From Zoroaster sp. YZ-2022 (lineage: Eukaryota > Echinodermata > Asteroidea > Forcipulatida > Zoroasteridae): a stretch of DNA of 64,000 nucleotides. The position numbers were made by a program, and so were the translations under genes. This document shows, piece after piece, positions 36,801 through 41,639 of the stretch (positions are counted from its first letter, which is position 1; the number at the start of each line of letters is the position of its first letter). The stretch lies in contig CM055837.1 in NCBI GenBank assembly GCA_029582265.1, positions 15,722,369 through 15,786,368 on the forward strand, written 5' to 3'. The notes below the pieces were generated by a model, which did not search any database, was not told where the DNA came from, and saw nothing but the letters and a program-made list of their open reading frames with translations.

Positions 36801-37566
36801 TACATTTTTTGGCCCCACTATATCGTGCGTGCTCGTAGCGCAATTTACAAACGGCGACCTTCGAATATCGAATATTCGATCAAAATCCGAATATCTGGTT
36901 TATACCAAATTATTCGAAAATGCACAGCCCTACCTTGAGCAAGACAATTAACCATACATTTGCTTCATCCTTCATATGGGACATTAAGCCAGCAGTGTGA
37001 GAAATGTTTGAGGGGGAGGCTTGAACAATTTTTCCCCCCCCAAAAAAATCACTGGGCGGAGGATGGGTAGAAATTTCCCCCTGAGGATGTTAGAAATTTC
37101 CCCCTGAAATTGAAGCAACTCGGGCACAAAAACTACAAGTCTGATTTGATGGCTTGATTTGGTATTTGCCAACCGAAAATTGGGGGAGTGTCACACCCTC
37201 CCCTGTTTGGGTATGGCCCTGCGTTAAGCCATAGGTCCCATGTACTAGATTATTAAAGTAATGCACGTAAAAGAACCCAGAACACGTATCGTGGAAAAGT
37301 ATAGGGGTTTACCCTGGTGTTTCTGGTTCATATAGCAAGCGCCCAGTTGTTTACAGGTTTCCTCAGTCTACAGTGCTTATAAGTATGCTTTTGAGGAATC
37401 CTTGGTTTCATTACCAAAAATGTATCATAATAATAAATGAAATTTACAAAGGGCTGATTAGTTTGGTATATTCTCAAAATTTAACCACAGCATTACTATA
37501 TATACAACGTTGATGAGTGCAGCCCATCCAGAGAATTATACCACCTTTCTACGCCATTGTGACTAA
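9834..37566 (+). CDS. NAAA: N-acylethanolamine-hydrolysing acid amidase-like (NAAA / acid ceramidase family), nine coding exons
   Basis: Exons: 9834-9981, 13905-14069, 16035-16161, 28349-28439, 30645-30733, 31380-31558, 32342-32404, 35783-35878 and 37491-37566 (TAA at 37564-37566). All eight introns are GT-AG and every junction keeps phase. NAAA is a lysosomal Ntn-type amidase that self-cleaves before a catalytic Cys and hydrolyses fatty-acid ethanolamides. Visible landmarks are [16 protein letters not shown] in the beta-subunit region, CTSIVAED with the nucleophile Cys at the start of exon 3, [42 protein letters not shown]-like MNATGSNA and [17 protein letters not shown] and the C-terminus favour NAAA over ASAH1. 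About 344 residues are visible; an upstream signal-peptide exon is not identified, since a stop precedes exon 1 in frame. The residue before the catalytic Cys is Gly. Introns carry at least 25 repeat insertions and one antisense gene. Confidence 0.88.
9982..10985. other. NAAA intron 1, proximal part: no feature recognised
   Basis: Mixed-composition sequence between the exon 1 donor and the first SINE. I see no repeat termini, exon or RNA gene; the open frames around 10267-10587 overlap on both strands and show no family motif. Confidence 0.4.
10986..11172 (+). mobile_element. SINE-B, 3'-truncated
   Basis: The head TGGCCGAGCGGTCTAG (A-box-like) and GGGTTCGAGCCCC (B-box-like) resembles a tRNA-Leu gene. 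It is followed by the core CTTGAGCAAGG..CTTAACCATAATTGCTTC and then a body with CCTTCGGATGGGACG and TGCACGTAAA. A SINE-A copy begins immediately at its 3' end, so it was probably interrupted by that insertion. Confidence 0.75.
11172..11532 (+). mobile_element. SINE-A, full length
   Basis: It has the same tRNA-Leu-like head and CTTGAGCAAGACACTTAACC core as SINE-B, but a different body: CACCCAGGGGTTAAATGGG, GGCAGCAATTGAGCTGTATA, TGAGATGGTTTCAGGAATGA, GTGCGCTATATAAATC, then an (ATT)n tail. This copy defines the family. Other copies lie at 14942, 20931 (minus), 26262, 36372, 55441 (minus) and 57871 (minus). Confidence 0.85.
11657..12094. mobile_element. Miniature inverted-repeat element (CCGCCACTTTT family)
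   Basis: The termini are GAATGTCGTATCCAACTGCC and its inverse with GTGGCGGTTGGATATGACAT. This is the longest copy in the window, with matching ends, and it serves as the reference for the copies at 3090 and 43449. No coding potential is seen. Confidence 0.8.
12278..12469. mobile_element. hAT MITE (CAGTGGCGGCGC family) with perfect 8-bp duplication
   Basis: The element begins CAGTGGCGGCGCTACGGG and ends GGTGCCGCCGCTG. It is flanked on both sides by TGTATATT (12270-12277 and 12470-12477). Its subterminal sequence, including AAAATTACATTAAAGATTAA, matches the ends of the transposase-bearing relic at 58772-59872, so this is a deletion derivative of that element. Confidence 0.88.
12551..12867. mobile_element. 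TTAA-flanked MITE (CCCTCCTA family)
   Basis: It is bounded by TTAACCCTCCTACTATAG and its inverse TCATAGGAGGGTTAA. Target TTAA plus a CCC-start inverted repeat is the piggyBac pattern. The interior repeats GTCAAAA and TTTTGAC words. Copies lie at 25909, 28551, 39784 and, truncated, at 60165. Confidence 0.75.
12868..13699. mobile_element. TTAGGGAC..GTCCCTAA element, split by an hAT MITE
   Basis: The left terminus AGGGACAAGGGCCAAAGTCA runs on through CAGCCAAGCCTTTGAGAAGC; the right terminus is its inverse ending CCTCATCCCTAA. Without the insert the element is about 260 bp. Other copies lie at 16172-16438 and 22979-23247. It directly abuts the TTAA element on its left. Confidence 0.8.
13101..13664. 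mobile_element. hAT MITE (TAGGGCTGTGC family) inserted in another element
   Basis: It begins TAGGGCTGTGCCGGGTATCC and ends in a degraded inverse, AACCCCTA. CTTGGCTG occurs at 13093-13100 and again at 13665-13672, an exact 8-bp duplication lying within the terminal repeat of the surrounding TTAGGGAC element. Interior GGTATCCGG and ACCCGAAA words are shared with the copies at 26925 and 34451. Confidence 0.88.
14070..14941. other. NAAA intron 2, proximal part
   Basis: The first half is AT-rich. Bases 14480-14940 are relatively GC-rich, contain a short (CT)n run and two copies of a CCCAAACTAGCG word. This may be a fragment of an unidentified repeat. No exon was found. Confidence 0.4.
14942..15244 (+). 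mobile_element. SINE-A with internal deletion
   Basis: The head GTGTCGTGGCCGAGCAG and GGGTTCGAAACCC joins directly to CACCCAGGGGTTAAAATGGG, so the CTTGAGCAAGACACTTAACC core is deleted. It ends with the typical GTGCGCTATATAAGTCC and (ATT)n tail. Confidence 0.82.
15337..15782. mobile_element. TTAA-flanked element with AATCCTCCAAAATCC repeats
   Basis: It begins TTAACCCTAACC and ends GGGGTTAA. Several AAGGATTTTGGAGGATT words lie inside in both orientations, and bases about 15630-15780 contain a tandem of roughly 46-bp units, AGGATTCAGGTTATGTG..AAATGGGC(T/C)TAGGGAG. A related copy is at 32950-33253 and a very short one at 40583-40672. Confidence 0.7.
15781..15945. repeat. Truncated fold-back MITE (AAAGGGACAATATCGTC family)
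   Basis: It has the left terminus AAAGGGACAATATCGTCATG and the interior GAAAATAATACCCC words, but no matching right terminus. It starts directly at the TTAA of the preceding element. Complete copies are at 28864, 29227 and 30994. Confidence 0.65.
16172..16438. mobile_element. TTAGGGA..TCCCTAA element next to an NAAA splice donor
   Basis: It has terminal inverted repeats TTAGGGAGGAGGGCCAAAGT and ACTTTGGCCCTTGTCCCTAA, about 267 bp long. It begins only about 11 bases after the donor of NAAA exon 3 (GT at 16162), so the extended donor context is partly element-derived. Confidence 0.82.
16790..17908. repeat. Minisatellite with 63-bp monomers and a 172-bp higher-order unit
   Basis: The basic monomer is about 63 bp, with words GTGCCGTGGACTAGGTTAGT, ACGAGTGGCACACTTCATG and TAGGTAATAGACTTCTGGT. 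Between about 17030 and 17580 a block of three variant monomers, one shortened, repeats with an exact 172-bp period. Open frames on the minus strand repeat with the same period and are not genes. It lies in NAAA intron 3. Confidence 0.9.
17909..20930. other. Long AT-rich part of NAAA intron 3
   Basis: No gene is recognised. Bases 18727-18784 and 20570-20626 form an imperfect inverted pair (TCGCGATTTTTTTT, GAATTGCC and ATTTCAGCCAATCA on the left and their inverse on the right). These may be the ends of a 1.9-kb element. The interior is AT-rich with no open frame longer than about 75 codons. Confidence 0.5.
20931..21303 (-). mobile_element. SINE-A variant, minus orientation, next to the MYND gene stop
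   Basis: Read on the minus strand it has the head CCATGGTCGAGCAGTTTAGT, a B-box-like GGTTCGAATACC, the CTTGAGCAAGACACTTTACC core, TGGCAGCAATTGAGCTG and an (ATT)n tail. It starts about 12 bases after the stop codon of the MYND/DUF4470 gene and in the same sense, so it probably forms much of that gene's 3' UTR. Confidence 0.82.
21315..24121 (-). CDS. Tandem MYND zinc-finger protein with DUF4470-like domain, nested in NAAA intron 3
   Basis: Exon 1 is 24121-23921 (67 codons; context ATCATGG) with donor GCGAG/GTAAGT. Exon 2 is 22952-21315, entered after CTTATTTCAG; the join is phase 0 and the product is 612 residues. The first finger is C8, C11, C22, C25, C31, C35, H43, C48. The second is C56, C59, C68, C71, C77, C81, H89, C93 and is split by the intron. 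Residues about 130-240 carry [18 protein letters not shown] and [20 protein letters not shown]. These match the DUF4470 domain found with MYND fingers and in axonemal assembly factors such as DNAAF3. The C-terminal 300 residues lack a domain I recognise. MYND fingers usually bind proline-rich partners; the role here is unknown. The gene lies antisense inside the amidase gene. Confidence 0.85.
22979..23247. mobile_element. TTAGGGAC element inside the MYND gene intron, by the acceptor
   Basis: The termini are TTAGGGACAAGGACCAAAGT and CTTTGGCCCTCCTCCCTAA. The element stops about 26 bases short of the minus-strand acceptor at 22953, leaving little more than the pyrimidine tract. The branch point used by this intron must therefore lie in or very near the element. 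Confidence 0.82.
23350..23560. repeat. Dispersed repeat, inverted relative to 1905-2065
   Basis: It shares CTTAGCCACCATACTTTGTG and the GCACCGATTTTGAAGC / GACC..GAAACTGG words with the segment near 1905-2065, in opposite orientation. It has no coding signal and lies in the MYND gene intron. Confidence 0.55.
24122..25446. other. Upstream flank of the MYND gene
   Basis: AT-rich and without a recognised exon. No CpG-rich promoter or TATA box stands out. Bases 24355-24530 repeat the right half of the element at 35219-35644, with the exact word GTTTCTGGTCAAGAATATGA and a GTTTCTGGTTAGGGTCG end. Confidence 0.45.
25447..25525. repeat. Fold-back repeat fragment
   Basis: It contains GTTCTGAAAAGAACTGGAGG, TACAACTCGACGTTTCGATC and CTGATCGTCCTCAGGAGA, the left-arm words of the palindrome at 41345-41634. 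Only one arm is present. Confidence 0.65.
25909..26221. mobile_element. TTAA-flanked MITE (CCCTCCTA family)
   Basis: It is bounded by TTAACCCTCCTATGACTG and ATAGTAGGAGGGTTAA. The interior GTGGTCAAAATGACAGTAAA and CTAGTGCACTT words match the other copies. Confidence 0.78.
26262..26622 (+). mobile_element. SINE-A variant with CCATGGTCGAGC head
   Basis: The head CCATGGTCGAGCGATTTAGT and GTGGGTTCGAATCCC is followed by the CTTGAGCAAGACACTCTACT core, TGGCAGCAATTGAGCTG, and a CGCTATGATAAGTC..ATT tail. The head differs from the TGGCCGAGCGG copies and is shared with 20931, 27694 and 57871, so two head types exist. Confidence 0.8.
26821..27490 (+). mobile_element. 3' end of a LINE (reverse-transcriptase C-terminus), split by an hAT MITE
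   Basis: Bases 26831-26924 encode LWNS and then, after a frameshift, [19 protein letters not shown]. This is the typical C-terminal end of a CR1/L2-like LINE reverse-transcriptase protein. After the MITE the 3' region ends GGCGCTATACAAATTGTC followed by (ATT)n, a common LINE tail. The copy is 5'-truncated and frameshifted. It lies in NAAA intron 3. Confidence 0.7.
26925..27306. mobile_element. hAT MITE (TAGGGCTGTGC family) with perfect 8-bp duplication
   Basis: The termini are TAGGGCTGTGCGTTTTCGG and CCCGGCACAGCCCTA. GTATATGA flanks it exactly on both sides (26917-26924 and 27307-27314). The interior GGAACCGGATACCCGAAA and GGATACCCG repeats are family words. It interrupts the LINE relic. Confidence 0.92.
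27694..27897 (-). mobile_element. SINE-A fragment with internal deletion
   Basis: On the minus strand it has a CCATGGCCGAGCGGTTTAGT head, then a deletion, then the GGGTACCTGTGAGGGCAGAG and TGAGATGGTTTCAGGAATGA body. The region from the B box through the core is missing. Confidence 0.72.
28551..28867. mobile_element. TTAA-type MITE (CCCTCCTGCTAC subfamily)
   Basis: The left end is TGAACCCTCCTGCTAC (TTAA mutated to TGAA) and the right end AATAGTAGGAGGGTTAA. It lies about 110 bases after NAAA exon 4. Confidence 0.72.
28864..29045. mobile_element. Fold-back MITE (AAAGGGACAATATCGTC family)
   Basis: The left end TTAAAGGCCGACACTATCGTC and right end GTGACGATATTGTCCCTTTAA are inverted repeats, and the element is nearly palindromic overall. 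A second copy follows at 29227-29445. Confidence 0.72.
29227..29445. mobile_element. Fold-back MITE (AAAGGGACAATATCGTC family), second copy
   Basis: It runs from AAAGGGACAGTATCGTCACG to CGTGACGATACTGCCCCTTT. Inside, GGGCATGGAATCGG and CGATTCCATGCCC show the second-order palindrome. The spacing to the previous copy is about 180 bases. Confidence 0.75.
30164..30482. repeat. Dispersed repeat shared with 1474-1797
   Basis: It carries long matches to the copy near the CCDC3-like gene, including ATCAGTGCAATTTTTGAAAC, AGCCATTAGCTGTTGCCAGT and ACTTGGAAAGGACAGCAGGC. The right end TGTAGGAGGGTT resembles the TTAA family terminus. Confidence 0.72.
30750..30996. mobile_element. TTAA-flanked MITE, second CCCTCCTA subfamily
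   Basis: The ends TTAACCCTCCTACTG and AGTAGGAGGGTTAA match the main family, but the interior differs (AAACCATTCAAA / TTTGAATGG inverted words). It starts 17 bases after the donor of NAAA exon 5 (GT at 30734). Confidence 0.75.
30994..31169. mobile_element. Fold-back MITE (AAAGGGACAATATCGTC family), third copy
   Basis: It runs from AAAGGGAAAATATCGTCACG to GATCGTGACGATTGTCCCTG. It abuts the TTAA element on its left, the same adjacency as at 15781 and 28864. Confidence 0.72.
31998..32262. repeat. Fold-back repeat (TTTGCGGTAACACCATG branch)
   Basis: It starts GGTTTGCGGTAACACCATGT, includes TTATCTCAACTATCGCGAAG and two copies of GGAGAACCATGGGGACTTCA. It ends about 80 bases before NAAA exon 7 and is related to the copies at 37875 and 38115. 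Confidence 0.6.
32950..33253. mobile_element. AATCCTCC TTAA-type element inside the hAT element
   Basis: It shares CTTTGCTAAAGTGAAGGATT, CATGGTACATGTACATCCAT and GCATGCAGGGAGGGTCCCTG with 15337-15782 but is shorter, lacking part of the tandem units at its right end. The right end reads GGGAGTTAGGGTTAGG. Confidence 0.7.
33253..34049. mobile_element. Element with AACTTGGATTACGGA inverted termini
   Basis: The left end AGGCCATGTTTTTTTAATAA plus CTTGGATTACGGAATC is mirrored by AAATCCGTAATCCAAGTAAT plus AAAAAACAAACGGCCTT. The interior includes pyrimidine-rich tracts and CGCG-rich stretches but no long reading frame. Only one copy is seen here. Confidence 0.65.
34451..35656. mobile_element. Degraded hAT MITE (TAGGGCTGTGC family) with insert
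   Basis: The left portion has GATACCCAAAATAGGAAATC and CGGATACCCG. The right portion has AATTGGAACCGAAAAATGGA, GTTTCAGTCAGGTATCC and GTACCCAGCACAGCCTGA, the family's right-end words. A separate element at 35219-35644 interrupts the right terminus. Bases 34590-35110 hold further unidentified sequence. Confidence 0.55.
35219..35644. mobile_element. Inverted-repeat element (GGGGCATGTTTTCGCG)
   Basis: The ends are GGGGCATGTTTTCGCGAC and GTCGCGAAAACGCGCCCC. The flanks are AGGTATCC and AGGTACCC, consistent with an 8-bp duplication carrying one change. Its right half recurs at 24355-24530. Confidence 0.7.
36036..36932. mobile_element. hAT MITE (TAGGGCTGTGC family) containing a SINE-A
   Basis: The ends are TAGGGCTGTGCCAAATAT and ATGCACAGCCCTA, with interior TTCGAATATTCG-type palindromes. 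CCTTGAGC lies at 36028-36035 and exactly again at 36933-36940. A SINE-A (36372-36716) sits inside. Confidence 0.92.
36372..36716 (+). mobile_element. SINE-A inside the hAT MITE
   Basis: It is complete from GTGGCCGAGCGGTCTAGC through the CTTGAGCAAGACACTTAACC core to GTGCGCTATATAAGTCC and (ATT)n. It closely matches 14942-15244 in the shared parts, which suggests the two copies are of similar, recent age. Confidence 0.88.
36992..37223. mobile_element. hAT-type MITE (GCAGTGTGAG..GGCCCTGCG)
   Basis: TTAAGCCA flanks it exactly at 36984-36991 and 37224-37231. The ends GCAGTGTGAG and TATGGCCCTGCG are weakly inverted. The interior repeats GAAATTTCCCCCTGA words. It is inserted in the SINE-B body. Confidence 0.78.
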
Positions 37567-37874
37567 AACGAAATCAAGGTCAGAATCTCGTCAGCGAAGG
37601 AGGCACAAGTTGGGAACGCTCTGTAAAATCATTTTGACAGCTTCATTGTCCGGTTCTTTGAAGACATGGTAAGGATCACAATGAAGCGAACCATCACATC
37701 AGCGGCACCAGTCTATTGTGGATACAACCTCATTTTGGATTCTCATAGACTTGCGTGCAGGTAAACTCAGTTTCTGCGAAATAATGGTTGGTATTGGTGA
37801 TTTTGGGTAGGAACAAGACTTCAGCTATACACTTAAATAACTGAGTCTTCAATCAAACAAATGTTAGTAATGGC

Positions 37875-38018
37875 TATCGTTTTGGTTTGCGGTAACACCA
37901 TGTTTATCTCAACTATTGCTAAGTGAGATACAGGTTATGAAAAGAACCATGGTTCTCCCCACATTCTCACTTAGCGATAGTTGAGAGAAACACATGGTGT
38001 TGTGGCAAACCGTAATGA
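37875..38018. repeat. Fold-back repeat (TTTGCGGTAACACCATG)
   Basis: The left arm GGTTTGCGGTAACACCATGT and TCTCAACTATTGCTAAGTGA is mirrored by TCACTTAGCGATAGTTGAGA and ACATGGTGTTGTGGCAAACC. At about 140 bp it is a clean hairpin-forming unit. It lies just 3' of the NAAA stop codon. Confidence 0.78.
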
Positions 38019-38114
38019 TACATGCATCTATACTCCACCATGCAAACAAGACTTCAGCTTTAACTTCAATCAAAACAGCACAATGTTTTTTTTCTTCTTA
38101 TAATAATGATTATA

Positions 38115-38370
38115 ATTTCAGTTTGCGGTAACATGCGTTTATCTCAACTATCACTAAGTCAGGTACAGGGTTCTGAAAGAACCTTTTCAGTCTCCTGACG
38201 AGGATTAGAGCATACTACTTGAAACATAGAGAGGACCTTGGGAAGGCCCCATGGTTCTCCCTAAACCATGTTCTGACTTAGCGACAGTTGAGATATGAGT
38301 TGCCTGGAAAGGGTTCTTTTCAGAATCTTTTCGCACACTTGGCTATAGTTGAGATATTGTTGATTGTTTT
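38115..38370. repeat. Fold-back repeat, diverged copy
   Basis: It contains AGTTTGCGGTAACATGCG, ATCTCAACTATCACTAAGTC, GGTTCTGAAAGAACC and TCTCCTGACGAGGATTAGAG, with TGACTTAGCGACAGTTGAGA opposite. It links the AACACCATG branch to the GTTCTGAAAAGAAC branch of the family. Confidence 0.62.
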
Positions 38371-38594
38371 GACTTTTATCTTTTTATATATATTGTCTGT
38401 GTATGTAATTCGCCGCACTCATGAAATGGCGCACTTGACTTTTGCGTATCATTTCTTGGAATTTTTTAAAAATGAGTTGCATGAAATGGTCATGCGTGTT
38501 TTGACTTATCTTTCCATTCATATATTTCCAAATCATGATTCTTTTTGTATATATTGTCTGTGTATGTAATTCGCTTCACTCGTGAAATGACGAA

Positions 38595-38700
38595 TAGTAA
38601 ATAGTTCTGAAAAGAACCGATTGCATGGTTACAACTTGACGTTTTGATCAGTATGCTCTGATCGTCTTCAGGAGAATGTTGAGTTGTAACCAACCGGTTA
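38595..38700. repeat. Fold-back repeat fragment (GTTCTGAAAAGAAC branch)
   Basis: It contains AATAGTTCTGAAAAGAACCG, TTACAACTTGACGTTTTGAT and CTCTGATCGTCTTCAGGAGA. Flanking CCGCACTCATGAAATG words recur at 38415 and, inverted, near 45715. Confidence 0.6.
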
Positions 38701-39783
38701 CCGCACTCATGAAATGAGTCCTTATTGCAAAATTTATAACCAAATTCCATTTTAAAGGTCTTTCAAGAAAATTAATTAAAAATTTTAAGAGCTTCTCCAA
38801 ATGATACAATTTTATCTTAAAACTAACAAATTATTTAAATTCTTAGGATTAAAAACGATTTCACAACCATCTGTAATAAGATGAGGAATGATTCATCTTT
38901 ATTTCTTGGGTATATTTTTGAGACCCATAAACTTATACAGTTTGGGGCGAGTCAAAATTCCAACATAAATTTTTTGATGGCCTTGATTTCTGTGTGCCTC
39001 AAACAATGGCGCTACAGATGTCTATGTGTATGATCACAGTCACATTGAGATTCAACAATTTATAACAGAATCCCAGGCCTCTCAGCGAAACCTATATTTC
39101 AAAATGGGAACCTTTATTTCCCCCCAAAAACCTATATTTTTAATCTCCTGCAACACATTTTCAACTTCCTAAGTATAAAGAGATGAAGCCAAAAAAGTAG
39201 CCAAACTGTAAAATGTTTGGTAATGTACTTAGTTGCAAAAAGTATTCAGAAGGTAGACAATTTACCCAAAACTTACTTAACACTGCATAATCACGGGAAA
39301 TAACCTATAATAACCTATATTTTGCTTAAAAACCTGGTAGATTATGCACTTGGAGGCCTGGAATCCTTCACTGAAAACAAGCCAATTTCATTTGTAAGTA
39401 ATATCGTTCAGTTGATTATATAGTCTTAGGTGCTTCAATTAAGGTATGTGCATGTTGGTAATGATTTTGATATTTTAATGTTTGAAAAATCTCACTGAAT
39501 AGTATTTTGAATATATTTTTCAAAAATTCAAATAGTTGTTTGTAATGGTTACCATTGAGTGATGGATTATGCAAAAGTATAATGTTTTGATATTTTAAAG
39601 ATTTGAAAAATCTCACTAAAAAGTATTTTGAATACATTTTTTTGTAATTTTTTTAAAATAAAATTGTTACCATTAAGTCATGGTTACCATGTATGTTGAA
39701 TACAGTTATGTGTAGTTAAAGTGATGTTGTACTCAAAGAAATTCATGATTTGATGTAAAACATCAAATCAAGGATTTGATGTT
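38701..39783. other. AT-rich stretch, nothing recognised
   Basis: It includes two diverged copies of a roughly 130-bp unit (about 39455-39560 and 39585-39680) sharing TTTTGATATTTTAA, GAAAAATCTCACT and AAGTATTTTGAATA words, a local tandem duplication. No exon or RNA gene was found. Confidence 0.45.
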
Positions 39784-40084
39784 TTAACCCTCCTGCTACT
39801 ACAAGGGTCAAAATCAGTCAAAATGTTGATATGGTACATGCTTGCCAAGGTATATCTAGTGCACTTAAAAGTGAAACACTGTCAAACCTTACGTGTAGAA
39901 AGTATATTTACAGGTCAAAATGAGTCGACCATATTTGACTGGTAAAAGCATTGTCTGGTATTGTTGAGGGTGGTCAAAAATGCCCCTGTGTGCACATTTG
40001 GGTCAACAGTCAAAACAGGGAGTTGACTGATTTTGACCTCTGTAGCTACTTGCCACTGAAGTACATCTATAGTAGGAGGGTTAA
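39784..40084. mobile_element. TTAA-flanked MITE (CCCTCCTGCTAC subfamily)
   Basis: It is bounded by TTAACCCTCCTGCTACTAC and TATAGTAGGAGGGTTAA. It closely matches 28551-28867 and retains TTAA on both sides. Confidence 0.78.
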
Positions 40085-40582
40085 TGTTTGAAAAATCATT
40101 ATACGTCATTCTTTTTAGTAATGCACATTCGTCATCCAATTTAGCAGAGTTGGTTCGACTGGAGATTTTCACTAAAATGTTATTTTCATATAACAGGCAA
40201 TCAATTTCGCAAACTAATGAGAATTCAAACAAAATACAAGAAACAAATGCAAACAAATAGATTAGTTGTACAAGACAACTGAATACGTTTTACTTTAATT
40301 CAAACGTAATTTTGTTTTCTTTATTATGTGTGCGTTTCTCGTACACTTTATATAGGGCCAATCGGTCTTACTTTGTTCATTCTCTGTTTAGAATCTTTAT
40401 TAGTTTTCTGACCTGGGCCTAATTTTGTAATGTGTTTTTGAAACATTTATGTTATATTGGACTGTTTCATTAACTTTATTGTTTAAAATAATAATAAAGA
40501 TTTGTAGCGCGCACGTATTCACCCTGCTGGGCGCTCAAGTTTGTATTATTTGAGTGTGTCTTTAGGCCTATGATTTCATTCA

Positions 40583-40672
40583 TTAGCCCTAACTCCCTAG
40601 ACAACAAAGCCAGTTGGAGGATTTTGAAGGATTTTTATTGTTTTAGTACAATGCCTAGGGAGTTAGGGTTAA
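40583..40672. mobile_element. Very short TTAA-type element
   Basis: The ends TTAGCCCTAACTCCCTAG and CTAGGGAGTTAGGGTTAA are inverted, 90 bp overall, with TTGGAGGATTTTGAAGGATT inside. It is a minimal derivative of the 15337-15782 family. Confidence 0.68.
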
Positions 40673-41344
40673 TTAACCGTTTTTCTACCCTTAAAAATCT
40701 ATAGGAAACTAAAATTAAACTAAGTTTAACAAAGCGTCAGTTATAATCAAACTCACAATAAATAGCACTAACACCATCAACCACCGGAATACCAAACTAT
40801 GGGCAAACCGGATTTGTCATTAAACAGCATTTGATAAAGACAAACAAACACCCTGAGATACCCAAGACCTCAGAGAAAAAAACCCAGCTGGGACCACCTA
40901 TACAGTGTAACCAAGTCTCTGTATACCCAGACCTGGCACCACTAACCCCCAATGGGGATAGTTATTAAAACATATATTTAAATGTTAACAATAACAATCA
41001 GTATAATGCACATGTGTAATATATGCTAATACACAGCATATCATATGAATCAATACAATATGAATCAACCAATACCCAACTGTAATCAAGTGTTCGTGTC
41101 CCACCTAGGAAGCTGCGGTCTGGACTAGCCCGAGGGAGATCCCGGCACTATGAACACTTGATAACTAAAATCTCCATATTATTAAGTTTAATTTTCTAGG
41201 ACTGCAGTAACTGTTAATTGCCAGAACTGCTGCACCAAAAGTGGGAAGTTAATGTGCTATTCCGCCCAAAACTGCGAGAAGCGCGCCCAAAGGAACAGAA
41301 CAAAAACACCCACAAAAGTGCACCAGTTACAGCACAGACAGAAT
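40673..41344. other. Unassigned stretch beside the retroelement relic
   Basis: It has mixed composition and no conserved reading frame. It may include a terminus of the Ngaro-like element to its right, but no terminal repeat could be matched. A SINE tail remnant (inverse of GGTGAATACGTGCGCGCTAC) lies just upstream at about 40490-40545. Confidence 0.35.
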
Positions 41345-41634
41345 ACAATTACACAGTTGAACTTGTAGCTTTGCATGGTGAGGAGGATAAGTAAAAGTAA
41401 TTGCGGTGACACCATGTGAAATGCTCAATTGAGTAGTAATTAGTTCTGAAAAGAACTGGAGGTACAACTCGACGTTTCGAGTTTCAATCAGTATGCTCTG
41501 ATCGTCCTGAGGACGATCAGAGCATACTGATCGAAACGTCGAGTTGTACCTCCAGTTCTTTTCAGAACTAATTACTACTCAATTGAGCATTTCACATGGT
41601 GTCACCGCAATTACTTTTACTTACAATTACACAG
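41345..41634. mobile_element. Near-perfect 236-bp palindrome with 12-bp flanking repeats
   Basis: Bases 41388-41623 read almost identically on both strands: TAAGTAAAAGTAATTGCGG at one end and its inverse at the other, meeting at GTCCTGAGGAC-like sequence near 41510. The only interruption is about 7 bases (AGTTTCA) in the left arm. ACAATTACACAG occurs at 41345-41356 and 41623-41634, a likely 12-bp target duplication. Confidence 0.82.
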
Positions 41635-41639
41635 ATTAG

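Larger units (their letters stand above)
35942..37390 (+). mobile_element. SINE-B copy split by two hAT MITEs
   Basis: SINE-B pieces lie at 35942-36035, 36933-36991 and 37224-37390. They read in order GTGTCGATGCTGAGCG, GTTTGAATCCCAGCC, CTTGTGTCCTTGAGC, then AAGACAATTAACCA..CTTCATCCTTCATATGGGAC, then GTAATGCACGTAAAAGAACC and TACCCTGGTGTTTCTGG. The gaps are precise insertions with 8-bp duplications. It is in the last NAAA intron. Confidence 0.82.
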
